Of a stretch of DNA of 64,000 nt, positions 29,000-39,882 are shown one piece after another. The notes below the pieces were generated by a model. The model worked only from the letters and a program-made list of their open reading frames with translations. It searched no databases and had not been told where the DNA came from. The position numbers and the translations under genes are program-made. This DNA comes from Nematostella vectensis. Taxonomy: Eukaryota; Cnidaria; Anthozoa; Actiniaria; Edwardsiidae. The stretch covers positions 6,104,747-6,168,746 of the forward strand of contig NC_064044.1 of the NCBI RefSeq assembly GCF_932526225.1, in the 5' to 3' direction. Position 1 is the first letter of the stretch, and each line of letters begins with the position of its first letter.

Positions 29000-30006
29000 T
29001 TAACCCATTGACTCCTGGCTTTTTTGGAGCTGAATTTACAAAAAACAGACTGAAAACAGATACCTCCCCCCCCTATTCTGAGTTTTATACAGCCCGTCAA
29101 AGTCAAACACAGCTGCACCTAGTCAGCGGTATCCAAGCTTTCCAACAGTGCTTTGCGGTCCCCACTTTTAATCCCTCGTCGATGTGCTGAAGCCAGCACA
29201 AGTTGATGGTTGCTTGTATTTTTCATCAAAAATACAGCTATGAGCATATTAGGAGAGTGTCTCAGGACATCATGAAGTCTTTTGGGGCATAATTGAGTGC
29301 TTTGCTTATGGATATTTGCAAGCAAAGGTGGATTCATGATGATTTTTTCTTGTTTGGCTTTGCCCGGATGAGAAAATAATTTTCTAATGAATCACCACAG
29401 CTCTCCTAAATGGTGTCTTTTCTGAAACCAAATTGATTCCAAAATTGTTTACACTGCTATTCTGGGTCTGTATGATCTGGAATTGATTTGTTTGGCTTCG
29501 GGGTGAAAAGACTTATAAAAAACCATCTGACTTTGGGGAGAGGAGTGTTGACTGGCCCTCCCCTCGTGAATTTTCCCCTGGATCTCCCAGAATGCTTTGC
29601 AATACGTAAACATTTTCGTGGTTGTACAATCCTTCAAGGAATGGGCATTGTGTTTTGAGGCCAAGGAAATGTACCTGGAGGATCAGAATAAAGGTATCTA
29701 TTTGTGTCTTGAGCTGTGTTTGCTGATCTCTCTCCCTTGTGTGGTATTTTGAGCGTTTTATTGAGAGGGGTGATTCTGCTTTTCTCTCCTTGTTCGATTT
29801 GAGATTTGTCAAAGAACCTGTGCTATTATTTGGCTTAAGAGTAGATGCCAACACCTTGGTTGGATGCATATCTGCAAGACCATTTATCCCTTAGACTGAT
29901 GCCTGAGTATCTTCGTCTTGTTGTGTTTATTTTGAATTTATGAATTTTTTGGGTTGTGGGTACTTCCCAAAGCCGGTACAGGCCGGTTGAGGGGTCAATG
30001 TGTTAA
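29000..30006. mobile_element. TTAA-flanked element, about 1 kb
   Basis: TTAA at 29000-29003 is followed by CCCATTGACTCCT, and TTAA at 30003-30006 is preceded by aggggtcaatgtg, the inverted counterpart. CCC-type ends with TTAA fit piggyBac-like MITEs. It contains the second copy (29410-29760) of the dispersed repeat with the frame FKEWALCFEAKEM...EDQNK. Confidence 0.55.
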
Positions 30007-31701
30007 CTGTTCAAAAACGAATTTAGTACAGGCTGAAGCTAGCTACAATATGAAAAACATTTTCAGTCACCTGGCCATACTAAAGCTTCAGCCAGGGTTG
30101 ATATTCGTAATGTAAACAGACCCTTAGAAAAGGCAAATCTGAGGATATGCCAATGCACCGTATTTATTTTTATGAGGCAGAGAAAGATCAAATCAGGTTA
30201 CTTAGGGGACTGTGTGATAATTGTAAGCTTATAGCTGCAATCTTACTGGACAACTTAGCCCAATTTAGATAGTGGAACTGATTGATTATCAATTGAATGT
30301 TTTAATCGCATTGCGTTCACTTGTTTATCAGTAGTAGCCTTCAAATATATTTCCTATGAACTACTTGACCTGCTTAATTGTGGATATCTCCCCTAGCGAA
30401 GGACGATACGAAAGTAAAGACTCAATTTTTCGAGGAGCGAGGGAGCGTGACTCACCTCTTAATGGCTTGTCTCCGTCTTAGGACGGACTCCAGTAAGAGA
30501 ACATAACATGGCTTTTGCTAAATCCTTTTCTCTTGGGTGTTTCTCTGCTTTTTGAGTGTTTCTCTGCTTTATCAATTCCTCAGAAATCAGTTATATTATC
30601 AACAAACGACCGTTCTGCCATACCCACTCGATCCCAGTGTCACACGTGTGGCATTCTAACAAGGTCTATGATTGGACACATGTAGTTCTATCTGATTGGT
30701 TAGACACTTTCACCACAAGGACACTTCTGCAACGGTACAGACCGTTATGGTTTTGCGCCTTGGGCCAAAGTCCCTCTCGGCCACTAAAGCAAAGGACGCC
30801 CGGTACATTTTCGTTTTACGGTCCCTATCTGCAAAGCGGGACTTCTTTTCTTATAATCTCAAGAAGCATTTCTATTAGAAACAATATATATTATGTCTAA
30901 ATCAGATCTAAGATTTTAAAACAATTATCACCATTCGTATCTTTCTTTTCAATGTAGTACTAATTCTGAAAAATATATAAATGAACCTCCTTTTTATCTT
31001 AGTAAAACGACGGTCAACCGTCTACCATGAGCTCTCTCTCCAAAATGCAAACCCCCATTCAAACAAAACTAGTGTCAATTATTGAGCTTGAATCTCAAGT
31101 TAATACTGTATTATTTTCGAGTTCCAAATTCTTTCGTAAGCCATTTTTAAAACAATTTTAAAATGGTTAACCGTTGTGTTAATCGTTGAGCCACATAGGC
31201 AAGAACAGGAGACGTAGTCTGTAGCCGTCGATTTTAGCGAATGCTCCACAGAAAAAGCATTGCATACACTTTGCTTGAACTCTTCAAGCATAACTGTGTG
31301 TCAAAGTGTCAGATATTTAGCAAAACTATTGTAAAACAGATGAATTTATTGAATTGACCTTCTCCCCGAGACAAGCATGCGTGACTAAATTTGTAGTGAA
31401 AATCTCTCACGTAATAAATTCTTCATAGGCGGTATTTCTTATATGAAGAAACAGATGAGATTGTTTACAACGAAAAATAGTCGTCTTTGAAGCCTCTGTC
31501 CAGTTTTACGCGCGATCCTGGCACGATAATTGTATGTGTTTGATTTTGACGTTCGCATAGTTGTATCGTCGTTGCGTTATCAACGATAGTGTTTCCTGTT
31601 CCAGGACCTGTCAATCACTTGCTCAGACAATCCTCAACAAAAGTAAGTGGGACACTTCCCATACGAACAACCGCCAACCCTCTCCCCCCGATTAATATTG
31701 G
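30007..31701. other. Intergenic, nothing recognised
   Basis: No supported exon, RNA gene or repeat was recognised here. Confidence 0.5.
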
Positions 31702-32231
31702 TTAGAGGCGATTTTTCAGCTCAAAACACAAGCAGTAGCAAGGTGATCATTTGCCCTCCAACATTGAGGAAGGGGGAGGGAAAGTGTCCCATTAATTTTG
31801 TAAAAGATTGTCTCAGAAGTGGAATGATTGGAATTTGTCACGCTTATTATCAATTTCTTAAAATGTATTCTCTTTATTCGCATACCCTAATGAAAGTTTT
31901 TCAATCTATCAATTATTCGAGCTTGAAGTAAAGATGTTGACGTCCCCAGATAATACTTTTGGTATATCTATGCGCTATTTGGAATATTTTATTCAATTAA
32001 TTTGAATTAAATGAAGGTGCGCTAGGATATTTGCAGACTATAATTTTGTAAACTATAATATTTATTTGATATTGTCAAAGAGACTGTCCATATATCGTGT
32101 CGATTGTCTCCATTTGCAAAAGCAGCCATCCCTCGGAGTATTTAGTTAGAGGCGATTTTTCAGCTCAAAACACAAGCAGTAGCAAGGTGATCATTTGGGA
32201 AAGTGTCCCATTAGTTTTGTAAAAGATTGTA
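31702..32231. repeat. Direct repeat pair around 31.7 and 32.15 kb
   Basis: gttagaggcgatttttcagc through ggtgatcatttg and gtgtcccatta.ttttgtaaaagattgt occur at 31702-31811 and again at 32146-32231; the second copy lacks about 25 bp. The 330 bp between them are AT-rich. Confidence 0.85.
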
Positions 32232-34989
32232 GGAATTCCTAAAAACCTAGGAATCCATCTCGCACGGGTCATTCCCTGCCTGTACTGTCCCAATTCCTTT
32301 TACTTCTTTAAATTACTTAACTTTCACAGATATAAGGGCTTTATCATTATCTTATTCTTGTGTTAGTTTTAAAGTAAGCAATTCGAATATTGGAAAAATA
32401 TCTTTATTAACCTTCTCTATTGTGCTTTAGAATGTAACTTTGCTAAGGGTGGATTAAAAGCACTCCAACATATTTTTAAATATTATTTTACATCATTTTA
32501 TTATACAGTTAAAAACCACATATAAGAAGTTAGAATAAACCTGTTAACCTAAAATTATCAAATTAGAATCCTTTTTATAAAGCATCTATTTAGCCTTTAT
32601 TTGAAATAGGTTGAAATAGGAAAATTGATTCTAAATAGTTTTAGATATGATCTTAAGGGATCATATAGGAGACCTGTTTTTGTTTTTGTATGATTAACTT
32701 ACTACCTCAATTACTTTACCATGAGTCATTGTAATAGCAAGAGACTATTTATAATAGTCTAAATGTCACTAACCACACATTATACAAGAACCTGTCAGGC
32801 TAACTTGGAAAAAAAACTAGGTTTTTTGCTTTTATAACTCTGGTTCATTTTTTTAGAACAATTTTTCCATTAAAATATTATCTTACTTTTTGTTACTTTA
32901 TATGTGTTTACTTTTTGGTGACCTACATTAAATACCAATGCCTTATATGTACATCCTGCCCTGGGTCATGCCTCTTAGCCAGCAGCTTGTCTCAGCTTGA
33001 TTTCAGAATCTCTGGCTGAGATTAACCTAAAGAAGTTTGGAGAAAAGCATTTAAGAAAAAAACTGGTAATTTCCTTAAGATACAAATATTATACCACAAA
33101 AACATAATTTATAAAACCTAAAACTAAAAATAGGATACAAATAATTTACCACAAAAACCTAATTCATAAAACCCAAAACTAAAAATAGTCCCAACTAAAA
33201 TTTTCTAAAATCATACCCAGTACAGAAAATGAACATATGAACTTTGCTGTCTCATAAAGCTCTATGATCTGATGAGCCAGAGGTTGAAAGAGCTTTTATA
33301 GGAGAAGCTGCAGAGGGAAAAAAACATTGCTTTTGAGCAAATTGCTCATCTACAAAAAAGCTGTCTTGGCTTTCTATGAAACCTGAATTTTGCTTTTGGA
33401 CCACATTATATTGTGACATGAGAAAAAAAAAGTTTTATAAGGTTTGTAAGAAAACATTGAGGTACCCAGGGTTATTGAAAATATTGTAGGTGGTATAAAA
33501 CAAGGCATATTTTTTAGGTAATAACAGATCCTCAAGGTCCTAATATGTATGTGCACCTTTTTTTTTTAAACTAAAACAGAATTCTAGAATAGTTGATTTA
33601 AATTTCAAGTGTTTATCAAATATATGTTGTTTTTCACAAATTTCTAATACTTAGGGTTTTAGGAGACCAGCTCTCAATTTCTTTAAGGTTTTAGGAAACA
33701 AGTTCTTTATTTCTTTCTTCAAAGAATGCTGGAGTTTACCCAAGTAATTCATTTAAGCCTGAAATCGGATGAAATACAGCAAATATGAGGGGGGGGGGGG
33801 GGGGGCAAAAGAGCCAATGCGGATGAATACAGAGAATGTATGAACATTCTCACAAAAATTTGGTTTATGATTAGGTCAAAAATCTTGTGACAGAGTTGAC
33901 ACCTCTGGTAACTTATATTCAATTTATTCATGAATAGTAGTTATAATTTTCCTATGATAGATGGTGAATGGCAGATTTAGAGATCGAATTTGATAAATAC
34001 AGCCTACAATATTTATTCGCTGAGGAAAGTAAGTTACTTAAAGTAAATTAAATACAACAATGAAAAAGGTGTTCAAAGTTTGAAAACAAAACAACTTCGA
34101 AAGATCGTTACGCTAAGTACTTTAATACAATACGCTAACTTACCTACGTCTGCCAGTGCAAAGACAAACACATAGGAGCACTTGTCGGAGAAGGTGTCCA
34201 TAAAATTAGCTTGTTTTTTCTTTCTTCGTCTTGTGGCTTACTTTGACATTTCAGCTGACCTTGACTCGAGCACAAGACTTGACTCTTCAAAACTTTCAAC
34301 CATGCTTTTACACAGTCTTTTGCACATAATTAGACAAGTTCATATCCGTGGTTAGCATTCCCACGAATTATTTTTTAAAGCACTTCTTTTTCGACAATTC
34401 TTGGCTTTTCTGCAGTCAGTTTTTGTGTGTTTTTGAGAGGGGCAAAAATACACATCCGCATTCCCACGAATCCCCCGTATTAGGGTATGTTCCAATGATG
34501 ACGTCCGTGAAAGCTATTTTTAGAACAAGCAGTTATTTTTAGATACGCCTCTGATTGGTTAGCGCTCACGTTTCCTACAACATGAGTCAAACGCGCGATC
34601 ACATCTTGAGCGATGTGAACCGGCAAAGGATGTTATGGAAATCCTTTTGACCGAAAACCATCCTTTTTTACAAACGCCGTGAAAATGATCTTCCATAGAG
34701 TACGCTGGATCCAATCAACCGTTTCTCGCACATTGAAATGCATAGAGTGCGTGATTTTAGGCTCGGGGATCAACTTCCCCAATAAAAGTTTTCACGGCTG
34801 ATTAGCAAATTATAAGTAAAACAACAATCAATCATAAATCCGTGTTTACAACACACAATTCTCTTCCAATTCCCTTTTAGTGAAAAAGATACGTCCAGAA
34901 CTTGATGCCATTATATTCACACCGATATTGTGGTTATTAAGACACACAAATAAAAGATTTCAAGTCTCCATAATGAAGTATATTCCGGT
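32232..34989. other. AT-rich intergenic DNA with degraded repeat
   Basis: 32270-33200 is a degraded relative of 25950-26900. A G homopolymer lies at 33789-33805. No coding signal. Confidence 0.5.
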
Positions 34990-36919
34990 GACAAGGGTTT
35001 CTTGAGTGACACGATTTCTGAACATTTGCATGAAGAATTGAAGTTCATTCATCTAAAAATATTGTAAATCAAAGAAAAATAATGGCCTTCTTGTATTTAA
35101 GACCAGCGGTCTGAGTTCGTCGAGATTTCTCGGAAAAATGAAGTTTGGGTGCCCTAGCTCAAAATTAAACTGGTAATAGGTATGGGTAACCATGGTATCC
35201 CGTGAAAGTTTGAAGCAATTTGGATAAATATTTTTGGCGATAGAAGCCAAAAAGTAATTTTTCGTCTCCCGCACCCGGATTTGAGACAACTTCGTGGTTG
35301 TTAGAAAAAGACTTAAAACCGGTTCGCAACGCGTGATAAAACAACTGCAGCTATGAATCTAAAGAATAGATAATAAGGAACTCCCAGGCTGAAAGATAAG
35401 CTGTTCTGTCAGCACCTTACTATTTTACGCGATTTTATTTTATTTTATATTTTTAGATGACTTTGAAAAGCCTTGAAATAATCGTGTAATATCGCCGATG
35501 AAATGTGGATTTGGCAAAAATGTTTGCATTCATCGAAAAAAGCATCATTTCTGCTTTTGATATGTGAAATAAAAGTTAGGGGCAAATAAAATCCGACTTT
35601 TTTACAAGCCGAAATATGACCCCCACTTGACCCTAATCATAAACAAATGCCGACACTCACTTGGTAATGCCTCGCTACCAAAAACTTTTAAAAATAACAA
35701 TTAAAACTCCAAAAAAAAGGATGCAATATAATTCTTGAAAATACTGGTATTTAATCAAATATTCTTGTCTCTCTGTTGTTTATATGCTTTTCAAGATTAT
35801 ATTATCATAACATTTTAAAGTACAATCCGCATGCATGATAATTATTATCGCCACTAAAAACTTCCGGTTCTTTATTCTTCCGCTTCATGAGCATCTCCAA
35901 ACTTTTTCCCACGAAAGTTATTCTTAAATCGTCCTATATTTATTTCTATCCATCTCTCGTCCTATAAGCATTTTAATATTTTCTTTCGTTCCCTACTTTC
36001 GTGGACTAGAAACGCGTACCATCTTCTGCTGTCGTGTTGTTATGCAAATTCGAGGAGTTAATTTATTCAACAAGCGTTGATACAAAGAAATCAAGAAAAA
36101 ATAACAGTTGATGCTTTTCTACTATTGTTTATGATATAACCAACCAATTTCCAGTCCCCAGGTAAATTGAGTTATGAAAAGAAAGTAAGAAAAAATACTA
36201 CCAAAAAAATTAAATTCTTGTCAGGGAGCATATATCCAAAAACGCTCCCTAGGTAAATTGAGGTTACTTTTTTGTTTTTATTTTTCCGCGCGTTAACAGC
36301 CGTCCAAATTTTGTCCTGGCCAATCGATTGCCTTGTTAACCAGTAAAAAATTCGCTTTCACTATTCACTTAACCGGCATACTACAGGCAAGACAACGCAG
36401 GATTCTATCATTGCGCGTAAGGTGTACTAAATGCTTATTGCAAGCAGGTAATTACTCGCTAATAAGCGCTTCTTTACTTTGAGTCTCAGGCAGGAGAGCA
36501 GAGGACTGAGGAGGGGGGAAGGTGTGGCTTGCTCAACCATAGGTACCATTTGGAAAAAGAATAATATTTGAAAAGCCTTCAATAAGGGGGGGGGGGCGTG
36601 TATTATAGCCACCATCTTGGATTTGAGCAAAAATGAAAAACGAGGGGAGTGGGAGGGGAAAAGGAGAGAGAGCCTTCAAGCCGCATCCTGACCAATCGAT
36701 TTCAACGTTTCCGGGCTCGTTCAGTGACGGCGAATTCGATGACATCAAGGGTGCTGTCGAGCGCAGGGCGAACGCCGCTGAGCCAGAACCCGCAGTCAGC
36801 AGCGAGGGAGAGCCTACCACAAAGCTATTCAGCTGTCCAGTGCGTGAAAGGCTATACACGCTTGGCTTGGTTAGACCGGCACACACTATACGGCAAATGC
36901 GAGTTTGACAAAGAAGGGG

Positions 36920-37322
36920 AATGGGGGGGGGGGGACTCTCTAAAAATCTAGACGGGGGTAACTGTCACATCTTTTAGGGTATAAAATTTCTACCAACTGC
37001 CATCTCTTAGGGGGTGTTGGAGGGTTTTTCAAATTTTGCTATCTCTTAGGGTGTAAAATTCGACCAACTGCTATTCCTAAGTGGGTGTTAAACGTTTTTT
37101 TCCATTCTGTTATCCCTTAGGGTATAAAATTCGATTAATTGCTATTCCTAAGGGGGTGTTAAAGGTTTTTTTTTTCGATTCTGCTATCCCTTAGAGACAA
37201 AAATTCCTTCGACCTCACCCAATTTTCAACCTCTTAGAGGAAATAATTTCTGTCGACCATAATAATTTCTGTGCTATCCCTAACGGGTTACAATCAATTT
37301 TGCCGATGATCAGCCCCGTCAT
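36920..37322. repeat. Repeat with 72-bp internal tandem units
   Basis: Starts ggggactctctaaaaatcta and gacggggg, related to the ends of the element at 49525-49950. Inside are three to four units of about 72 bp (taaaattcga, ctgctattcctaag, ggtgttaaaggttttt; clear copies at 37053 and 37125). Confidence 0.6.
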
Positions 37323-37563
37323 GAAGTGATAGAATCAACAAGCTACATCTCTATACAGGGGAACGCCGATTAAATCAGCGAGTTCCTATTACCGGGCCAA
37401 GTACAGGTGTATTTTTCCCGAAAATAACACAGGATGCGGAGGCAGTAGAGGCTGCGGAGGAGGCAGCCACCTACTTCCGTACGAGAGCTGCCATCCTAGA
37501 TGAATGCTAACTAAATCACCCAATAGAAGCGAACGGCATCGACTTGTGCCACTTGTACTCCAT

Positions 37564-38365
37564 TTCCCTGCTAGCAGAGGCCTCTTTTCTCTGTATTTCG
37601 CTGGGCTGGAGTTCGCGAGGAAAAGATACCTCTGCCATGGGTCGAAACTGTTTCTGTTGCGCATGCGTGAGCGTTAATAAGCGACCGACGTGCCAAAACC
37701 CGTACCATCGCGCGAAAGCTGTCAATATGCTAATATGCTTTGCATGGGTTTAGTCGAAAATCATGAATCAAACTCCGGTTAGTTCTCCTCTTCGAAAAAA
37801 GAAAACAACTGTTCAATTTCAATCACCTAAAACGTCACTAAAAAGATTGAACAACAAACTCAGCAAAGACGAGTTTTGTCTTGTTTGTGGGATTAATTTC
37901 AAGACATCTGGGCAGGCGAGTTTCTTCAATGTAAATATCGCACAGTTGGATTCGAAGAAAATGTTACAAAACTTTTTGGTAAACTTAGATCAGCTATTCC
38001 CAGAAGAATATGCAAAACCTGTAAACGGAAGATTGACTCGTTAGTCAAAAGAGAGAAAATTCTGAATGAAGATAAGGCATTGAATGGCTTCTTTTATAAT
38101 TCGTCGCGTGATATTTCTACGGAGGACGCCGTTTCGAATGCGGGCTTATTATCCCGCAGCGGATATACGTTTCATGCATGCGCTAGTCATTGTGGGCTCA
38201 AATAGTGGCCAGTAATTAATGAACGGAGCATGCGTTCTGGATCTCGTCCACGATCGTGGACGGCGGTTTGATCAAACGAACTTGCGACCCATGGCAGAGG
38301 TATCTTTTCCTCGCGAACCCCAGCCCAGCGAAATACAGAGAAAAGAGGCCTCTGCTAGCAGGGAA
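37564..38365. mobile_element. Mutator-like element, 802 bp, 9-bp TSD
   Basis: Inverted ends TTCCCTGCTAGCAGAGGCC and GGCCTCTGCTAGCAGGGAA extend inward about 90 bp (through ctgtatttcgctgggctgga and ctctgccatgggtcg). Perfect 9-bp direct repeats GTACTCCAT flank it (37555-37563 and 38366-38374). It sits within the 4.5-kb TTAA element and is therefore the younger insertion. It carries the gene fragment at 37763-38204. Confidence 0.9.
37763..38204 (+). pseudogene. CxxC...CxxC zinc-finger-like gene fragment, frameshifted
   Basis: A first frame from 37763 reads FCLVCGINFKTSGQASFFNV. Near 37958-37965 the coding sense moves to another frame that reads ENVTKLFGKLRSAIPRR, ICKTCKRKIDSLVKREKIL and runs to a stop at 38202-38204. 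The CxVC and CKTC pairs at ZAD-like spacing suggest a zinc-binding N-terminal domain. A one-base indel separates the two halves, so the copy is probably dead, and no transposase follows. The same fold type appears in the element at 20444-21603. Confidence 0.55.
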
Positions 38366-39882
38366 GTACTCCATGTCCAGGCTCACCTTTCTTTCAGTGG
38401 CTACCATTCCCACTATCTGCAAAGAGCTGGAGCTTCAAGTGCCTGGAGCAACCCGACGCAAAGCTTTTTTGTAGCCACGCTTGTGGATAATATTCAAAGA
38501 TGTAGTTGCGCAAAATAAATCCACGATTTCTTGGGTCCCGATTATATTTTTTTCATGGTTACATGAAATAGATTTCTGAGTCGGTAATCCTGTGTTCTGT
38601 TGTGTAGACCAGAGTAAGTTTTTACACTTTAATACTCTCTTCTACTAAAAAGGAGAACAGCTCGCGGTGAGAGGCCTCAATATCGCAAATGTCTCAGCGT
38701 GAATAATTTGTATTTTTATTTGATCAAATTTGTAGTTGAACAAAGGCTTTGAAATCAAGCGAATTTTCACAATTTGATCAAGCTTTTTGTTTAATTATAA
38801 TTTAAAACTGTACAAAATTCTGCCAGTATCGCTGGTTAATTAAATAAAAAGATGCAAAACTCTCATTTTCTTCTTTTGGACGTTTTTCTTTTTAATAAGT
38901 AATTATCAGAAAAGTCTTATTGCAGTCGTGGTGAGGTATTTTATGCTTGTCGCTTTGTTTGTCACGCTTTAATTACGTATGCATGGCAGCAAACAAAATA
39001 GTATCACGCGAGCCTGAAAATCGCAATTTAATGCAATAAATGCTATGAAATTATTACCATTAAATTTTAGTATTGCCGACAGTACAATTCTTTTGATTTG
39101 AGCGCTCTTCCTTGTTTTTCTGGAGATTTGAAGGCGGTGTTTGAATGCGGAAAACCCGATACAGTGGTCGGCATTTGTTTATAATTAGGGTCAAGTGTGG
39201 GTCATATTTCGGCTTGTAAAAAAGGCGGATTTTATTTGCCCCTAAATTCACATACCAAAAGTAGAAATGATGTTCTTTTCGATGAATGCAATTATTTTTG
39301 CCAAATCCACATCTCATCGGCAATATTACACGATCATTTCAAGGCTTTTCAAAGTCATCTAAAAACATAAAATAAAATAAACAAACAACCACGAAATTGT
39401 CTCAAATCCGGGTGCGGGAGACGAAAAATTACTTTTCGGCTTCTATCGCCAAAAATATTTATCCAAATTGCTTCAAACTTTCACAGTATACTGAGGTCAC
39501 CCATACCTATTACCAGTTTAGTTTTGAGGTAGGGCGCCCAAACTTCATTTTTCCGAGAAATCTCGACGAACTCAGACCGCTGGTCTTAAATACATAACAT
39601 AGACTGAGAATGCCTAAGTTTTCCATCTCACCATATTGAAGAGAAAAAAAAAACTTTTTAGGAGTCAGCCTGATGCATCTTGAATGAACTCAAATTCGCC
39701 GTCTCCCCGACGTCTTCCCGTTCAATTATTTATATAACATTAAGATAACTTAACATTAGATAACCAGATATCAGGACACTACCCTACAAGTAGCATTGTA
39801 ATCATGAGCAATGGGAAGCAGCTAAAAGGATAAAAACAGGAAGCGAGCGAAGTCAAGAAGTGCAGAGGGAAAAAAAATTACA

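Larger units (their letters stand above)
35097..39589. mobile_element. 4.5-kb TTAA-flanked inverted-repeat element
   Basis: TTAA at 35097-35100 and 39586-39589 bracket 4485 bp with inverted arms of roughly 430-560 bp (35101-35654 and about 39167-39585) beginning GACCAGCGGTCTGAG. The left arm carries about 125 bp (near 35300-35425) absent from the right arm. The arms happen to contain a matching open frame (NIYPNCFKL motif) on opposite strands; as it lies in terminal repeats I do not call it a gene. No transposase is visible, so it looks non-autonomous. TTAA duplication suggests a Kolobok- or piggyBac-like mobiliser. Confidence 0.75.
34990..39882 (+). repeat. Older interspersed repeat, copy 2, split by a 4.5-kb insertion
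   Basis: The flanks 34990-35096 (cgatttctgaacatttgcat, aaatcaaagaaaaataa) and 39590-39882 (acatagactgagaatgcct, gctaaaagga) match, as one continuous sequence, the reverse complement of 14996-16200. The copy in gene 1 therefore shows the empty site. Confidence 0.75.

Noticed and set aside
39397-39597. Frame MSQIRVRETKNYF, also found inverted at 35053-35289
   Set aside because: The two lie in the inverted arms of one TTAA element. Conservation is explained by the terminal repeat, and no catalytic motif is present.
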